Shown: positions 1-4,291 of the stretch, in pieces | How the letters are laid out: each line of letters starts with the position of its first letter | How positions within the stretch are numbered: position 1 is the stretch's first letter | From: JBEKLJ01 sp050010255 | GTDB taxonomy: Bacteria > Acidobacteriota > Terriglobia > Bryobacterales > Bryobacteraceae | DNA: 8,308 nucleotides | Direction: 5' to 3' | Assembly: GCA_050010255.1 (NCBI GenBank) | Contig: JBEKLJ010000154.1 | Span: 1-8,308 of the forward strand | Translations under genes and position numbers: made by a program | Notes under the pieces: generated by a model | What the model was told of the DNA's origin: nothing | Database searches by the model: none | The model's input: the letters and a program-made list of their open reading frames with translations, nothing else

Positions 1-1
1 C

Positions 2-448
2 TATTACGGCGATTCGGCGATCACCCTGCCGGTGGGCGAGGTCAGCGCCCAGGTGCGGCGGCTGCTGGAGGTGACCCAGGAGGCGCTCGATCTGGCCGTG
101 GAGAAGGTCCGGCTGGGCAACCGGCTGTTTGACATCTGCGGCACGATTGAGCGGCACGTCACCTCGAACGGGTTTTCGGTGGTTCGCGAGTTCGTGGGCC
201 ACGGCATCGGGACGCAGCTCCACGAGGAGCCGCAGATCCCGAATTACGTGGACCGGCGGAACGAGAACCCGCGGCTGAAGGAAGGAATGGTTTTGGCCAT
301 CGAGCCCATGGTGAACGCGGGCCAGCCGGAGTCCAAGGTGCTGCGGGACCGGTGGACGGCGGTGACCAAGGATGGCTCCTACTCGGCTCACTTCGAGCAC
401 TGCGTGGCGGTGACCTCGAACGGGCCGTGGGTTTTGACCAAGCCGTAG
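2..448 (+). CDS. map: Methionine aminopeptidase type I, C-terminal part (5' end outside window)
   Basis: Cotranslational enzyme that removes the initiator Met from nascent proteins; a dinuclear-metal hydrolase of the pita-bread fold. The visible 148 residues start inside the catalytic domain at YYGDSA, whose Asp matches the second metal-ligand Asp (D108 in E. coli). GHGIGTQLHEEPQIPNY follows at about 66-82 and carries the metal-ligand His and the substrate-contacting second His. IEPMVNAG comes next, with the metal-ligand Glu, then HFEHCVAVT near the end with the last ligand Glu. All ligands expected in this half are present and the protein ends normally in a TAG codon. The upstream half, including the first ligand Asp and the start codon, lies before the window. 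An in-frame GTG at 32 is internal and not the start. It sits 33 nt ahead of infA, the usual place of map at the end of a secY-adk-map segment, so co-transcription is likely. Identification is secure; the family is usually about 250-265 residues. Confidence 0.96.
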   Translation, partial: YYGDSAITLPVGEVSAQVRRLLEVTQEALDLAVEKVRLGNRLFDICGTIERHVTSNGFSVVREFVGHGIGTQLHEEPQIPNYVDRRNENPRLKEGMVLAIEPMVNAGQPESKVLRDRWTAVTKDGSYSAHFEHCVAVTSNGPWVLTKP

Positions 449-481
449 GGGCCGCCGGTCGGGATCGGCCCGGAGCGCGCG

Positions 482-700
482 ATGGCGGAAGGCAAGGGTG
501 TGGCGGCCACGGTGCTGGAGCTGCTGCCGAACGCGACCTGCCGGGTCGAGCTGGAGGACCGGCGGCAGGTGGTGGCGCACGCCGCCGGGGCCGTGGTGAA
601 GAATTTCGTCCGGGTGCGCCCGGGCGACCGGGTCCGCGTTGAGTTGTCTCCGCACGACCCGGGCAGAGGCAGGATTACGAAGGTTTTGAAGGAACGCTAG
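482..700 (+). CDS. infA: Translation initiation factor IF-1 (divergent)
   Basis: Single-domain OB-fold protein that binds the 30S A site during initiation. At 72 aa it has the normal family length. Recognisable IF-1 blocks are VLELLPNATCRVELED (about 11-26), NFVRVRPGDRVRVELSPHD (about 41-59) and GRGRIT (61-66). A GGAG at 472-475 lies 6 nt before the ATG and supports this start. The oddity is residues 33-42, HAAGAVVKNF, where most IF-1 proteins read H-I/V-S-G-K-M-R-K/M-N/H-F/Y. The Lys-Met-Arg that approaches helix 44 of 16S rRNA is replaced by Ala-Val-Val. The N-terminus (MAEGKGVAAT) also lacks the common MAKE(D/E)-acidic start. Its position between map and rpmJ is the canonical infA locus. 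It may be a diverged paralog with a standard copy elsewhere, or the sole lineage-specific IF-1. Family assignment is firm; functional equivalence is not proven. Confidence 0.93.
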   Translation: MAEGKGVAATVLELLPNATCRVELEDRRQVVAHAAGAVVKNFVRVRPGDRVRVELSPHDPGRGRITKVLKER

Positions 701-715
701 TGGCCAGCGGGCAGC

Positions 716-782
716 GGCTGGTGGATCCGGAACCCTCGCGGGTTCAGGAGATCCACGGGACGCGAGCCGGCCGCCACCAGCC
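716..782 (+). repeat. Nested inverted repeats in the infA-rpmJ spacer
   Basis: The 94-nt spacer holds several perfect inverted repeats. GGCTGGTGG at 716-724 pairs with CCACCAGCC at 774-782 (9 bp). Inside, GTGGATC at 721-727 pairs with GATCCAC at 750-756. Innermost, GAACCC at 730-735 pairs with GGGTTC at 740-745 around a TCGC tetraloop. CTCGCG at 735-740 can also pair with CGCGAG at 761-766. The outer 9-bp stem and the GTGGATC stem share positions 721-724, so they exclude each other. The downstream arm ends 3 nt before the GAGG (786-789) that serves rpmJ. This may be an RNA switch or attenuator-like fold, or a remnant of a small palindromic repeat. No U-tract follows, so it does not look like an intrinsic terminator. 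Confidence 0.6.
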
Positions 783-794
783 AGCGAGGCATTG

Positions 795-908
795 ATGAAG
801 GTTCGGGCTTCGGTAAAGAAGATTTGCGATAAGTGCAAGGTCATCCACCGCCAGGGAGTGGTGCGGGTGATCTGCACCAACCCCAAGCACAAGCAGCGGC
901 AAGGGTAG
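795..908 (+). CDS. rpmJ: Large-subunit ribosomal protein L36 (zinc-binding form)
   Basis: This 37-residue protein begins MKVRASVKKICDKCK and ends HKQRQG, matching L36 (bL36) over its full length. It belongs to the large ribosomal subunit, where it helps organise 23S rRNA. Cys11, Cys14, Cys27 and His32 form the zinc ribbon of the C+ type; the CxxC and the C-x4-H are visible in ICDKCK and ICTNPKH. The start is set by a GAGG at 786-789, 5 nt before the ATG. It sits between infA and rpsM, the standard position. It contrasts with zinc-free L36 paralogs that some bacteria express when zinc is low. Assignment is essentially certain. Confidence 0.97.
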   Translation: MKVRASVKKICDKCKVIHRQGVVRVICTNPKHKQRQG

Positions 909-936
909 CCTGGCTCAGCGCAAGCTGGCCGCCAGG
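909..936 (+). other. Small hairpin in the rpmJ-rpsM spacer
   Basis: CCTGGC at 909-914, immediately after the rpmJ stop, is the reverse complement of GCCAGG at 931-936, a 6-bp stem around a 16-nt loop. A shorter alternative is CTGGC at 925-929 with GCCAG at 931-935. No T-run follows. It ends 4 nt before the GGAG (941-944) that serves rpsM, so it could modulate rpsM translation, but a stem this short may be chance in GC-rich DNA. Confidence 0.3.
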
Positions 937-951
937 CAAGGGAGTCTAGAC

Positions 952-1338
952 ATGGCGCGCATCGCGGGTGTGGACCTGCCCAACCGGAAGCGGATCGAGA
1001 TCGGGTTGACGTATATCTACGGCATCGGCCGGACCCGCTCGGGTTCGATCCTGTATCGGGCCGGGGTCCACAAGGACAAGAAGGTGGCGGAGCTGACCGA
1101 GGAAGAGGTCAACCGCATTCGCCAGATCATCGAAGAAGAGGGCGCGGTCGAGGGCGACCTCCGCAAGGAGGTCTCGCTCAACATCAAGCGCCTGATCGAG
1201 ATGGGCTCGTATCGCGGGTTGCGCCACCGGCGCGGGCTTCCGGTGCGCGGCCAGCGGTCACACACCAACGCGCGCACGCGCAAGGGTCCGCGGCGGGGCA
1301 CCATCGCGAACAAGAAGAAGTCGGCGTCGAAGACCTAA
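952..1338 (+). CDS. rpsM: Small-subunit ribosomal protein S13
   Basis: S13 (uS13) lies in the head of the 30S subunit and contacts the P-site tRNA and, through intersubunit bridges, the 50S subunit. The 128-aa product has the family start MARIAGVDLPNRKRIEIGLTYIYGIG, with the helix-two-turn-helix region in the first half. SYRGLRHRRGLPVRGQRSHTNARTRKGP follows at about 87-113 and is nearly invariant; it and the basic C-terminal tail (KKKSASKT) reach towards tRNA and 16S rRNA. The family is usually about 115-125 aa, so the tail is slightly long. GGAG at 941-944 is 7 nt before the ATG. It lies 43 nt after rpmJ and 20 nt before rpsK. In E. coli the S4 repressor site is at the start of this gene; I could not recognise that pseudoknot here. 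Confidence 0.98.
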   Translation: MARIAGVDLPNRKRIEIGLTYIYGIGRTRSGSILYRAGVHKDKKVAELTEEEVNRIRQIIEEEGAVEGDLRKEVSLNIKRLIEMGSYRGLRHRRGLPVRGQRSHTNARTRKGPRRGTIANKKKSASKT

Positions 1339-1358
1339 GGCGCTGACAGAGGGACGGC

Positions 1359-1772
1359 ATGGCCAAGGCACCAGCGAAGACAGTTAAGAAGAAGACCTTC
1401 AAGAGCAAGAAGAAGGAGAAGAAGAACGTCCCGGTGGGGGTGGTCTACATCCAGGCCACGTTCAACAACACCATCGTGACGGTGACGGACCAGGCCGGCA
1501 ATACGGTGGCGTGGTCCAGCTCCGGCTCGCTTGGGTACCGCGGCTCCCGCAAGGGCACGCCGTTCGCCGCCCAGCAGGCCGCGCTGACCGCCGCCAACAA
1601 GGCTAAGGAAGTCGGCATGCGCGTCGTCGAGGTGCGGGTAAGCGGGCCGGGGGCGGGGCGTGAGTCGGCCATCCGCACGCTGGCCACGGTGGGAATGGAC
1701 GTGCGCTCGATCCGCGACGTCACGCCCATCCCCCACAACGGCTGCCGCCCGCCCAAGAAGCGGAGAGTATAG
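1359..1772 (+). CDS. rpsK: Small-subunit ribosomal protein S11
   Basis: S11 (uS11) forms part of the 30S platform near the E site and the anti-Shine-Dalgarno end of 16S rRNA. The 137-aa product has a basic, flexible N-terminal extension (about residues 1-24, rich in Lys). The conserved core follows: VGVVYIQATFNNTIVTVTD, then AWSSSGSLGYRGSRKGTPFAAQQAA, then VEVRVSGPGAGRESAIR. The signature C-terminus is DVTPIPHNGCRPPKKRRV. The Asn-Gly in HNGC is the site where E. coli S11 carries an isoaspartate. AGAGGGA at 1348-1354 provides the ribosome-binding site. The gene is 20 nt after rpsM, so the two are surely co-transcribed; the 147-nt gap to rpsD afterwards is unusually long for this operon. Identification is certain. 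Confidence 0.98.
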   Translation: MAKAPAKTVKKKTFKSKKKEKKNVPVGVVYIQATFNNTIVTVTDQAGNTVAWSSSGSLGYRGSRKGTPFAAQQAALTAANKAKEVGMRVVEVRVSGPGAGRESAIRTLATVGMDVRSIRDVTPIPHNGCRPPKKRRV

Positions 1773-1776
1773 TTTA

Positions 1777-1866
1777 CTGGTGGCATGTGGCTGGTGGCCT
1801 GCGGATCCAAACGGATGCTTGGCAGTCGGATCCAGGGGCTACTGGCTGGGACGAAGCAGGACGAAG
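1777..1866 (+). repeat. Short direct repeats in the rpsK-rpsD spacer
   Basis: The 147-nt spacer is built partly from small repeats. CTGGTGGC occurs at 1777-1784 and again at 1791-1798. CGGATCCA occurs at 1802-1809 and 1827-1834; its palindromic GGATCC cores could also pair with each other. GGACGAAG occurs at 1849-1856 and 1859-1866. GGCTGGTGG followed shortly by a GATCC core also appears in the infA-rpmJ spacer (716-728), suggesting a shared origin. I see no open reading frame with coding character and no clear promoter here. It may be a decayed dispersed repeat or an RNA leader of rpsD. Confidence 0.5.
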
Positions 1867-1882
1867 GCCGCCGGAGGCGGCC
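1866..1882 (+). promoter_or_regulatory. GC-rich hairpin upstream of rpsD
   Basis: GGCCGCC at 1866-1872 and GGCGGCC at 1876-1882 form a perfect 7-bp stem, all G-C pairs, closed by a GGA triloop. It starts 54 nt before the rpsD ATG. No U-run follows, so a simple terminator is unlikely. A structured leader bound by S4 itself is known upstream of rpsD in Bacillus and at rpsM in E. coli. That this stem belongs to such a site is only inference; I could not assign the known S4-leader consensus. Confidence 0.4.
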
Positions 1883-1910
1883 GTAAACTGCACCTGAGAG
1901 CAAGGCAGGT

Positions 1911-1916
1911 AGGAGG
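1911..1916 (+). promoter_or_regulatory. Strong Shine-Dalgarno of rpsD, unusually close
   Basis: AGGAGG is a near-full anti-SD match, but it ends only 3 nt before the rpsD ATG, while neighbouring genes use weaker GGAG-type sites spaced 5-8 nt. The ATG remains the right start because the S4 N-terminus (MAKYIGPVCRLCR) begins exactly there. Confidence 0.7.
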
Positions 1917-1919
1917 AAC

Positions 1920-2552
1920 ATGGCAAAGTACATCGGCCCCGTTTGCCGGCTGTGCCGGCGCGAGGGGATGAAACTGTTTTTCAAGGGCGAGCGCTGCCAC
2001 ACCGAGAAGTGCGCCATCGAGAAGCGCAACGTCATTCCCGGGCAGCACGGCAAGGACCGCAAGCCGAAGATCGTCGGTTACGGGCTTCAGCTCCGCGAGA
2101 AACAGAAGGTGAAGCGCTTCTACGGGCTGCAAGAGCGGCAGTTCCATAACTTGTTCGAGAAAGCGCTCCACATGAAGGGCGTCACCGGCGACAACCTGCT
2201 CGGCATGCTCGAGCGGCGCCTGGACAACATTCTCTACCGCATGGGTTTCGGGACCTCGCGCCCGCAGTGCCGGCAGATCGTCCGGCACGGGCACATCCGG
2301 GTGAACGGGCGCAAGGTCAACATCCCGTCCTACACGGTCAAGGTGGGCGACGTCATCGAAGTGCACGGGAAGAGCCGGCAGCACCCGACCATTTTGGCGG
2401 CCCGGGACGCGACGGCTCACCTGCCCGCGCCAAACTGGCTGGAGGTCGATCGCGAGAACCTCAAAGGCCGGCTCACCGCCCTGCCCAAACGTGAAGACCT
2501 GGTGCAGATCCAGGTCAACGAGCGGCTCATCGTCGAGCTGTACTCGAAGTAG
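1920..2552 (+). CDS. rpsD: Small-subunit ribosomal protein S4 (zinc-binding form)
   Basis: S4 (uS4) is a primary 16S rRNA binder that starts assembly of the 30S body and, in many bacteria, represses its own operon. The product is 210 aa, the usual length. The N-terminus carries Cys9, Cys12, Cys26 and Cys31, the four-Cys zinc site seen in Thermus-type S4, followed by IPGQHG. The middle FYGLQERQFHNLFEKA and LLGMLERRLDNILYRMGF lead into the S4 RNA-binding domain at about 98-160 (SRPQCRQIVRHGHIRVNGRKVNIPSY). The C-terminus ends NERLIVELYSK. It lies between rpsK and rpoA as in the classical alpha operon, but with spacers of 147 and 82 nt on its two sides. This spacing and the structured upstream region leave room for separate control. 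Identification is certain; autoregulation is inferred from other bacteria. Confidence 0.98.
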   Translation: MAKYIGPVCRLCRREGMKLFFKGERCHTEKCAIEKRNVIPGQHGKDRKPKIVGYGLQLREKQKVKRFYGLQERQFHNLFEKALHMKGVTGDNLLGMLERRLDNILYRMGFGTSRPQCRQIVRHGHIRVNGRKVNIPSYTVKVGDVIEVHGKSRQHPTILAARDATAHLPAPNWLEVDRENLKGRLTALPKREDLVQIQVNERLIVELYSK

Positions 2553-2567
2553 GTTCTATGAACCGCG

Positions 2568-2602
2568 GGGGCGCAGAGATTGGTCAATGTCTTCGGCGCC
2601 CC
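2568..2602 (+). other. Inverted repeat in the rpsD-rpoA spacer
   Basis: GGGGCGC at 2568-2574 is the reverse complement of GCGCCCC at 2596-2602, a 7-bp GC stem with a 21-nt loop, lying 16 nt after the rpsD stop and 32 nt before the rpoA ATG. There is no T-run directly after it (the sequence continues GGCGTCTTTGTGG), so it is a poor intrinsic terminator. It could be a processing or pausing structure between rpsD and rpoA, or chance. Confidence 0.35.
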
Positions 2603-2621
2603 GGCGTCTTTGTGGCGAGAT

Positions 2622-2626
2622 AGGAA
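2622..2626 (+). promoter_or_regulatory. Ribosome-binding site fixing the rpoA start
   Basis: AGGAA lies 8 nt before the ATG at 2635. The rpoA frame is open upstream to 2491, inside rpsD, with earlier possible starts at 2491 and 2587. Those residues resemble no alpha subunit and lack a ribosome-binding site, whereas MFKGFQKPKRL is a typical alpha N-terminus. Confidence 0.8.
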
Positions 2627-2634
2627 TCTTCGTT

Positions 2635-3747
2635 ATGTTCAAAGGTTTTCAGAAACCCAAGCGACTGGTTGCCAACACGGAAACCCTGACCGACCGCTAC
2701 GGCATGTTCACGTCGCAGCCGTTTGAGCGCGGCTTCGGAACCACGGTCGGAAACGGTTTGCGCCGCATCCTGCTGAGTTCGATCGAAGGGGCGGCTATCA
2801 CCGCCGTGCGCATCGAGGGCGTGGCGCACGAATTCAGCCCCATCCCCGGCGTGGTCGAGGACGCCACCGACATCATCCTGAACCTCAAGCAGGTTCCGTT
2901 CAAGATGATGGGCGAGGGGCTCCGCACGGTCCGGATCCGCGCCGAGGAGCCGGGCGAGGTCTTGAGCGGCCAGATCGAAACCGACCCCGAGGTCGAGGTG
3001 CTGGACCGCAGCATGCGCATCGCCACCGTCAGCGACGGCGGCAGGCTGAGCATCGAGATGCGGCTGAAGAGCGGCCGCGGCTACGTCAGCGCGGACCGCA
3101 ACTTCGACGAGGACCTGCCGCTGGGCTACATCCCCATCGACTCGGTTCACTCGCCCGTCCGCAAGGTCAACTTCTCGGTCGAGGCTGCCCGTCTGGGCCA
3201 GATGACCGACTATGACAAGCTGACGCTGGAGGTCTGGACCAACGGTGCGATCTCGCCGCAGGATGCCATCGGCCAGGCCGCCAAGCTCCTCAAAGACCAC
3301 ATGGCCATCTTCATCAACTTCGAGGAGCTGCCTGAGGCGGTGGAGGAGCCTGCCGAGCGCGCCCTGGACCAGGTCAACGAGATCCTCGACCGCTCCGTGG
3401 ACGAGCTCGAGCTGAGCGTGCGCTCGTACAACTGCCTCAAGAACGCCAGCATCCAGACCATCCGCGACCTGGTGCAGAAGACCGAGGCCGAGATGCTGCG
3501 CACCAAGAACTTCGGCCGCAAGTCGCTGAACGAGATCAAGGAGATCCTGAGCGGCATGAGCCTCCAGTTCGGCATGCGGTTCGACGCGCAGGGCCGGCTG
3601 ATCAGCGGCGCGGGCCAGCCCGTGACGCCGGTGCCGCCGACCGAGCGCCCGCGCGATGAGGACGAGGACATCCAGACCCAGACGGAGACCGAGCCCGAGC
3701 CCGAGCAGGATAAAGAGGAAGAGCCTGGCGAGGGCCTGAGCGAGTAG
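2635..3747 (+). CDS. rpoA: DNA-directed RNA polymerase subunit alpha, with acidic C-terminal tail
   Basis: The alpha dimer is the scaffold on which beta and beta' assemble; its C-terminal domain binds UP elements and activators. The 370-aa product has an N-terminal domain (about 1-235) with FERGFGTTVGNGLRRILLSSIEG, whose Arg-Arg includes the assembly-critical Arg45 of E. coli, and IPGVVEDATDIILNLK. A linker rich in Glu follows. The C-terminal domain (about 258-318) shows ELSVRSYNCLKNASIQTIRDL, where VRSYNCLK carries the DNA-contacting Arg and Asn (R265 and N268 in E. coli), then FGRKSLNEIKEIL. After the domain a tail of about 54 residues is added; its last 34 residues contain 16 Asp/Glu plus Pro and Thr. 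E. coli alpha is 329 aa, so this tail accounts for the extra length. It is followed by rplQ after only 10 nt. Function is certain; the role of the tail is unknown. Confidence 0.98.
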   Translation: MFKGFQKPKRLVANTETLTDRYGMFTSQPFERGFGTTVGNGLRRILLSSIEGAAITAVRIEGVAHEFSPIPGVVEDATDIILNLKQVPFKMMGEGLRTVRIRAEEPGEVLSGQIETDPEVEVLDRSMRIATVSDGGRLSIEMRLKSGRGYVSADRNFDEDLPLGYIPIDSVHSPVRKVNFSVEAARLGQMTDYDKLTLEVWTNGAISPQDAIGQAAKLLKDHMAIFINFEELPEAVEEPAERALDQVNEILDRSVDELELSVRSYNCLKNASIQTIRDLVQKTEAEMLRTKNFGRKSLNEIKEILSGMSLQFGMRFDAQGRLISGAGQPVTPVPPTERPRDEDEDIQTQTETEPEPEQDKEEEPGEGLSE

Positions 3748-3750
3748 GAG
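3746..3750 (+). promoter_or_regulatory. Ribosome-binding site of rplQ overlapping the rpoA stop
   Basis: AGGAG begins within the TAG stop of rpoA and ends 7 nt before a GTG start at 3758. This fixes GTG as the rplQ start, which gives the invariant MRHKRAG N-terminus, and implies translational coupling of L17 to alpha. Confidence 0.8.
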
Positions 3751-3757
3751 AAGCAGG

Positions 3758-4228
3758 GTGAGACACAAGCGTGCAGGATATAAGCTCGGCCGCACGGTCG
3801 ATGCGCGGTGGATGCTGTTCCGCAACCTGGTGACCAGTGTGATCGACAAGGAGCGCGTCATCACCACGGTTCCGAAGGCCAAGGCGGTCCGGCCGTGGGT
3901 CGAGAAGATGATCACTCTGGCCAAGCGGGACACGCTGCACTCGCGGCGGCAGGCGGCGGCGTTCCTGAAGACGCCGGCCGCCGTGAAGAAGCTCTTCGAC
4001 ACCCTGGGGGCCCGCTTTGGCCAGCGCAACGGCGGCTACACGCGCATCATTCGCTTGGGCCCGCGGAAGGGGGATGGCGCCGAGCAGGCCATGCTCGAGC
4101 TGGTGGGCTCGGAACTGGTCAAACGCGCCGCCGAGCGCGCCAAGCGCAAGGAAGAGCGCCTGAAGGCGATCCGCGAAGGCCGCCACGACGAAGAGGGCGG
4201 CGAGCCGGAGCAGCCGCCGCAGTCATAG
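3758..4228 (+). CDS. rplQ: Large-subunit ribosomal protein L17 with charged C-terminal extension
   Basis: L17 (bL17) sits near the exit of the peptide tunnel on the 50S subunit. The 156-aa product starts from GTG and reads MRHKRAGYKLGRTVDARWMLFRNLVTSVI, the family N-terminus. VPKAKAVRPWVEKMITLAKRD and NGGYTRIIRLGPRKGDGAEQAMLELV complete the core at about residue 116. A tail of about 40 residues follows: first Lys/Arg/Glu-rich and probably helical (VKRAAERAKRKEERLKAIRE), then acidic and Pro-rich (DEEGGEPEQPPQS). E. coli L17 is 127 aa, so this tail is longer than the type protein, although tails vary widely in the family. It is the last gene of the ribosomal cluster, as usual after rpoA, and converges on the efflux permease. 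Identification is certain. Confidence 0.98.
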   Translation: MRHKRAGYKLGRTVDARWMLFRNLVTSVIDKERVITTVPKAKAVRPWVEKMITLAKRDTLHSRRQAAAFLKTPAAVKKLFDTLGARFGQRNGGYTRIIRLGPRKGDGAEQAMLELVGSELVKRAAERAKRKEERLKAIREGRHDEEGGEPEQPPQS

Positions 4229-4291
4229 GTATTCCCTCCCGGGGCGTGCGTTCCGGCTAGAGTGCTTTGGAGCCGTCCGTCGCCCGTGCGC
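4229..4291. other. Convergent gap between rplQ and the efflux permease
   Basis: These 63 bp separate two gene ends facing each other. The only stem I find is CGGCT at 4254-4258 with AGCCG at 4271-4275 (5 bp, 12-nt loop), which lacks a T-run on either strand. A canonical intrinsic terminator for the ribosomal operon is not evident, so Rho-dependent termination or read-through antisense into the permease gene is possible. Confidence 0.4.

Noticed and set aside
701..794. Intrinsic terminator between infA and rpmJ
   Set aside because: Stable stems exist but no T-run follows any of them, and the genes downstream belong to the same conserved operon.
1773..1919. Small protein gene or promoter in the rpsK-rpsD spacer
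   Set aside because: No start with a ribosome-binding site leads to a protein-like frame confined to the spacer, and I found no convincing -35/-10 pair.
2491..2634. N-terminal extension of rpoA by 48 residues
   Set aside because: The frame is open only because it overlaps rpsD and the spacer; the residues do not resemble alpha, and a good ribosome-binding site precedes the ATG at 2635.
2584..4029. Long open frame of 481 codons on the - strand opposite rpoA and rplQ
   Set aside because: It lies opposite two unmistakable genes, has low-complexity Leu/Arg/Val-rich composition, and is explained by GC-rich third positions of the + strand genes.
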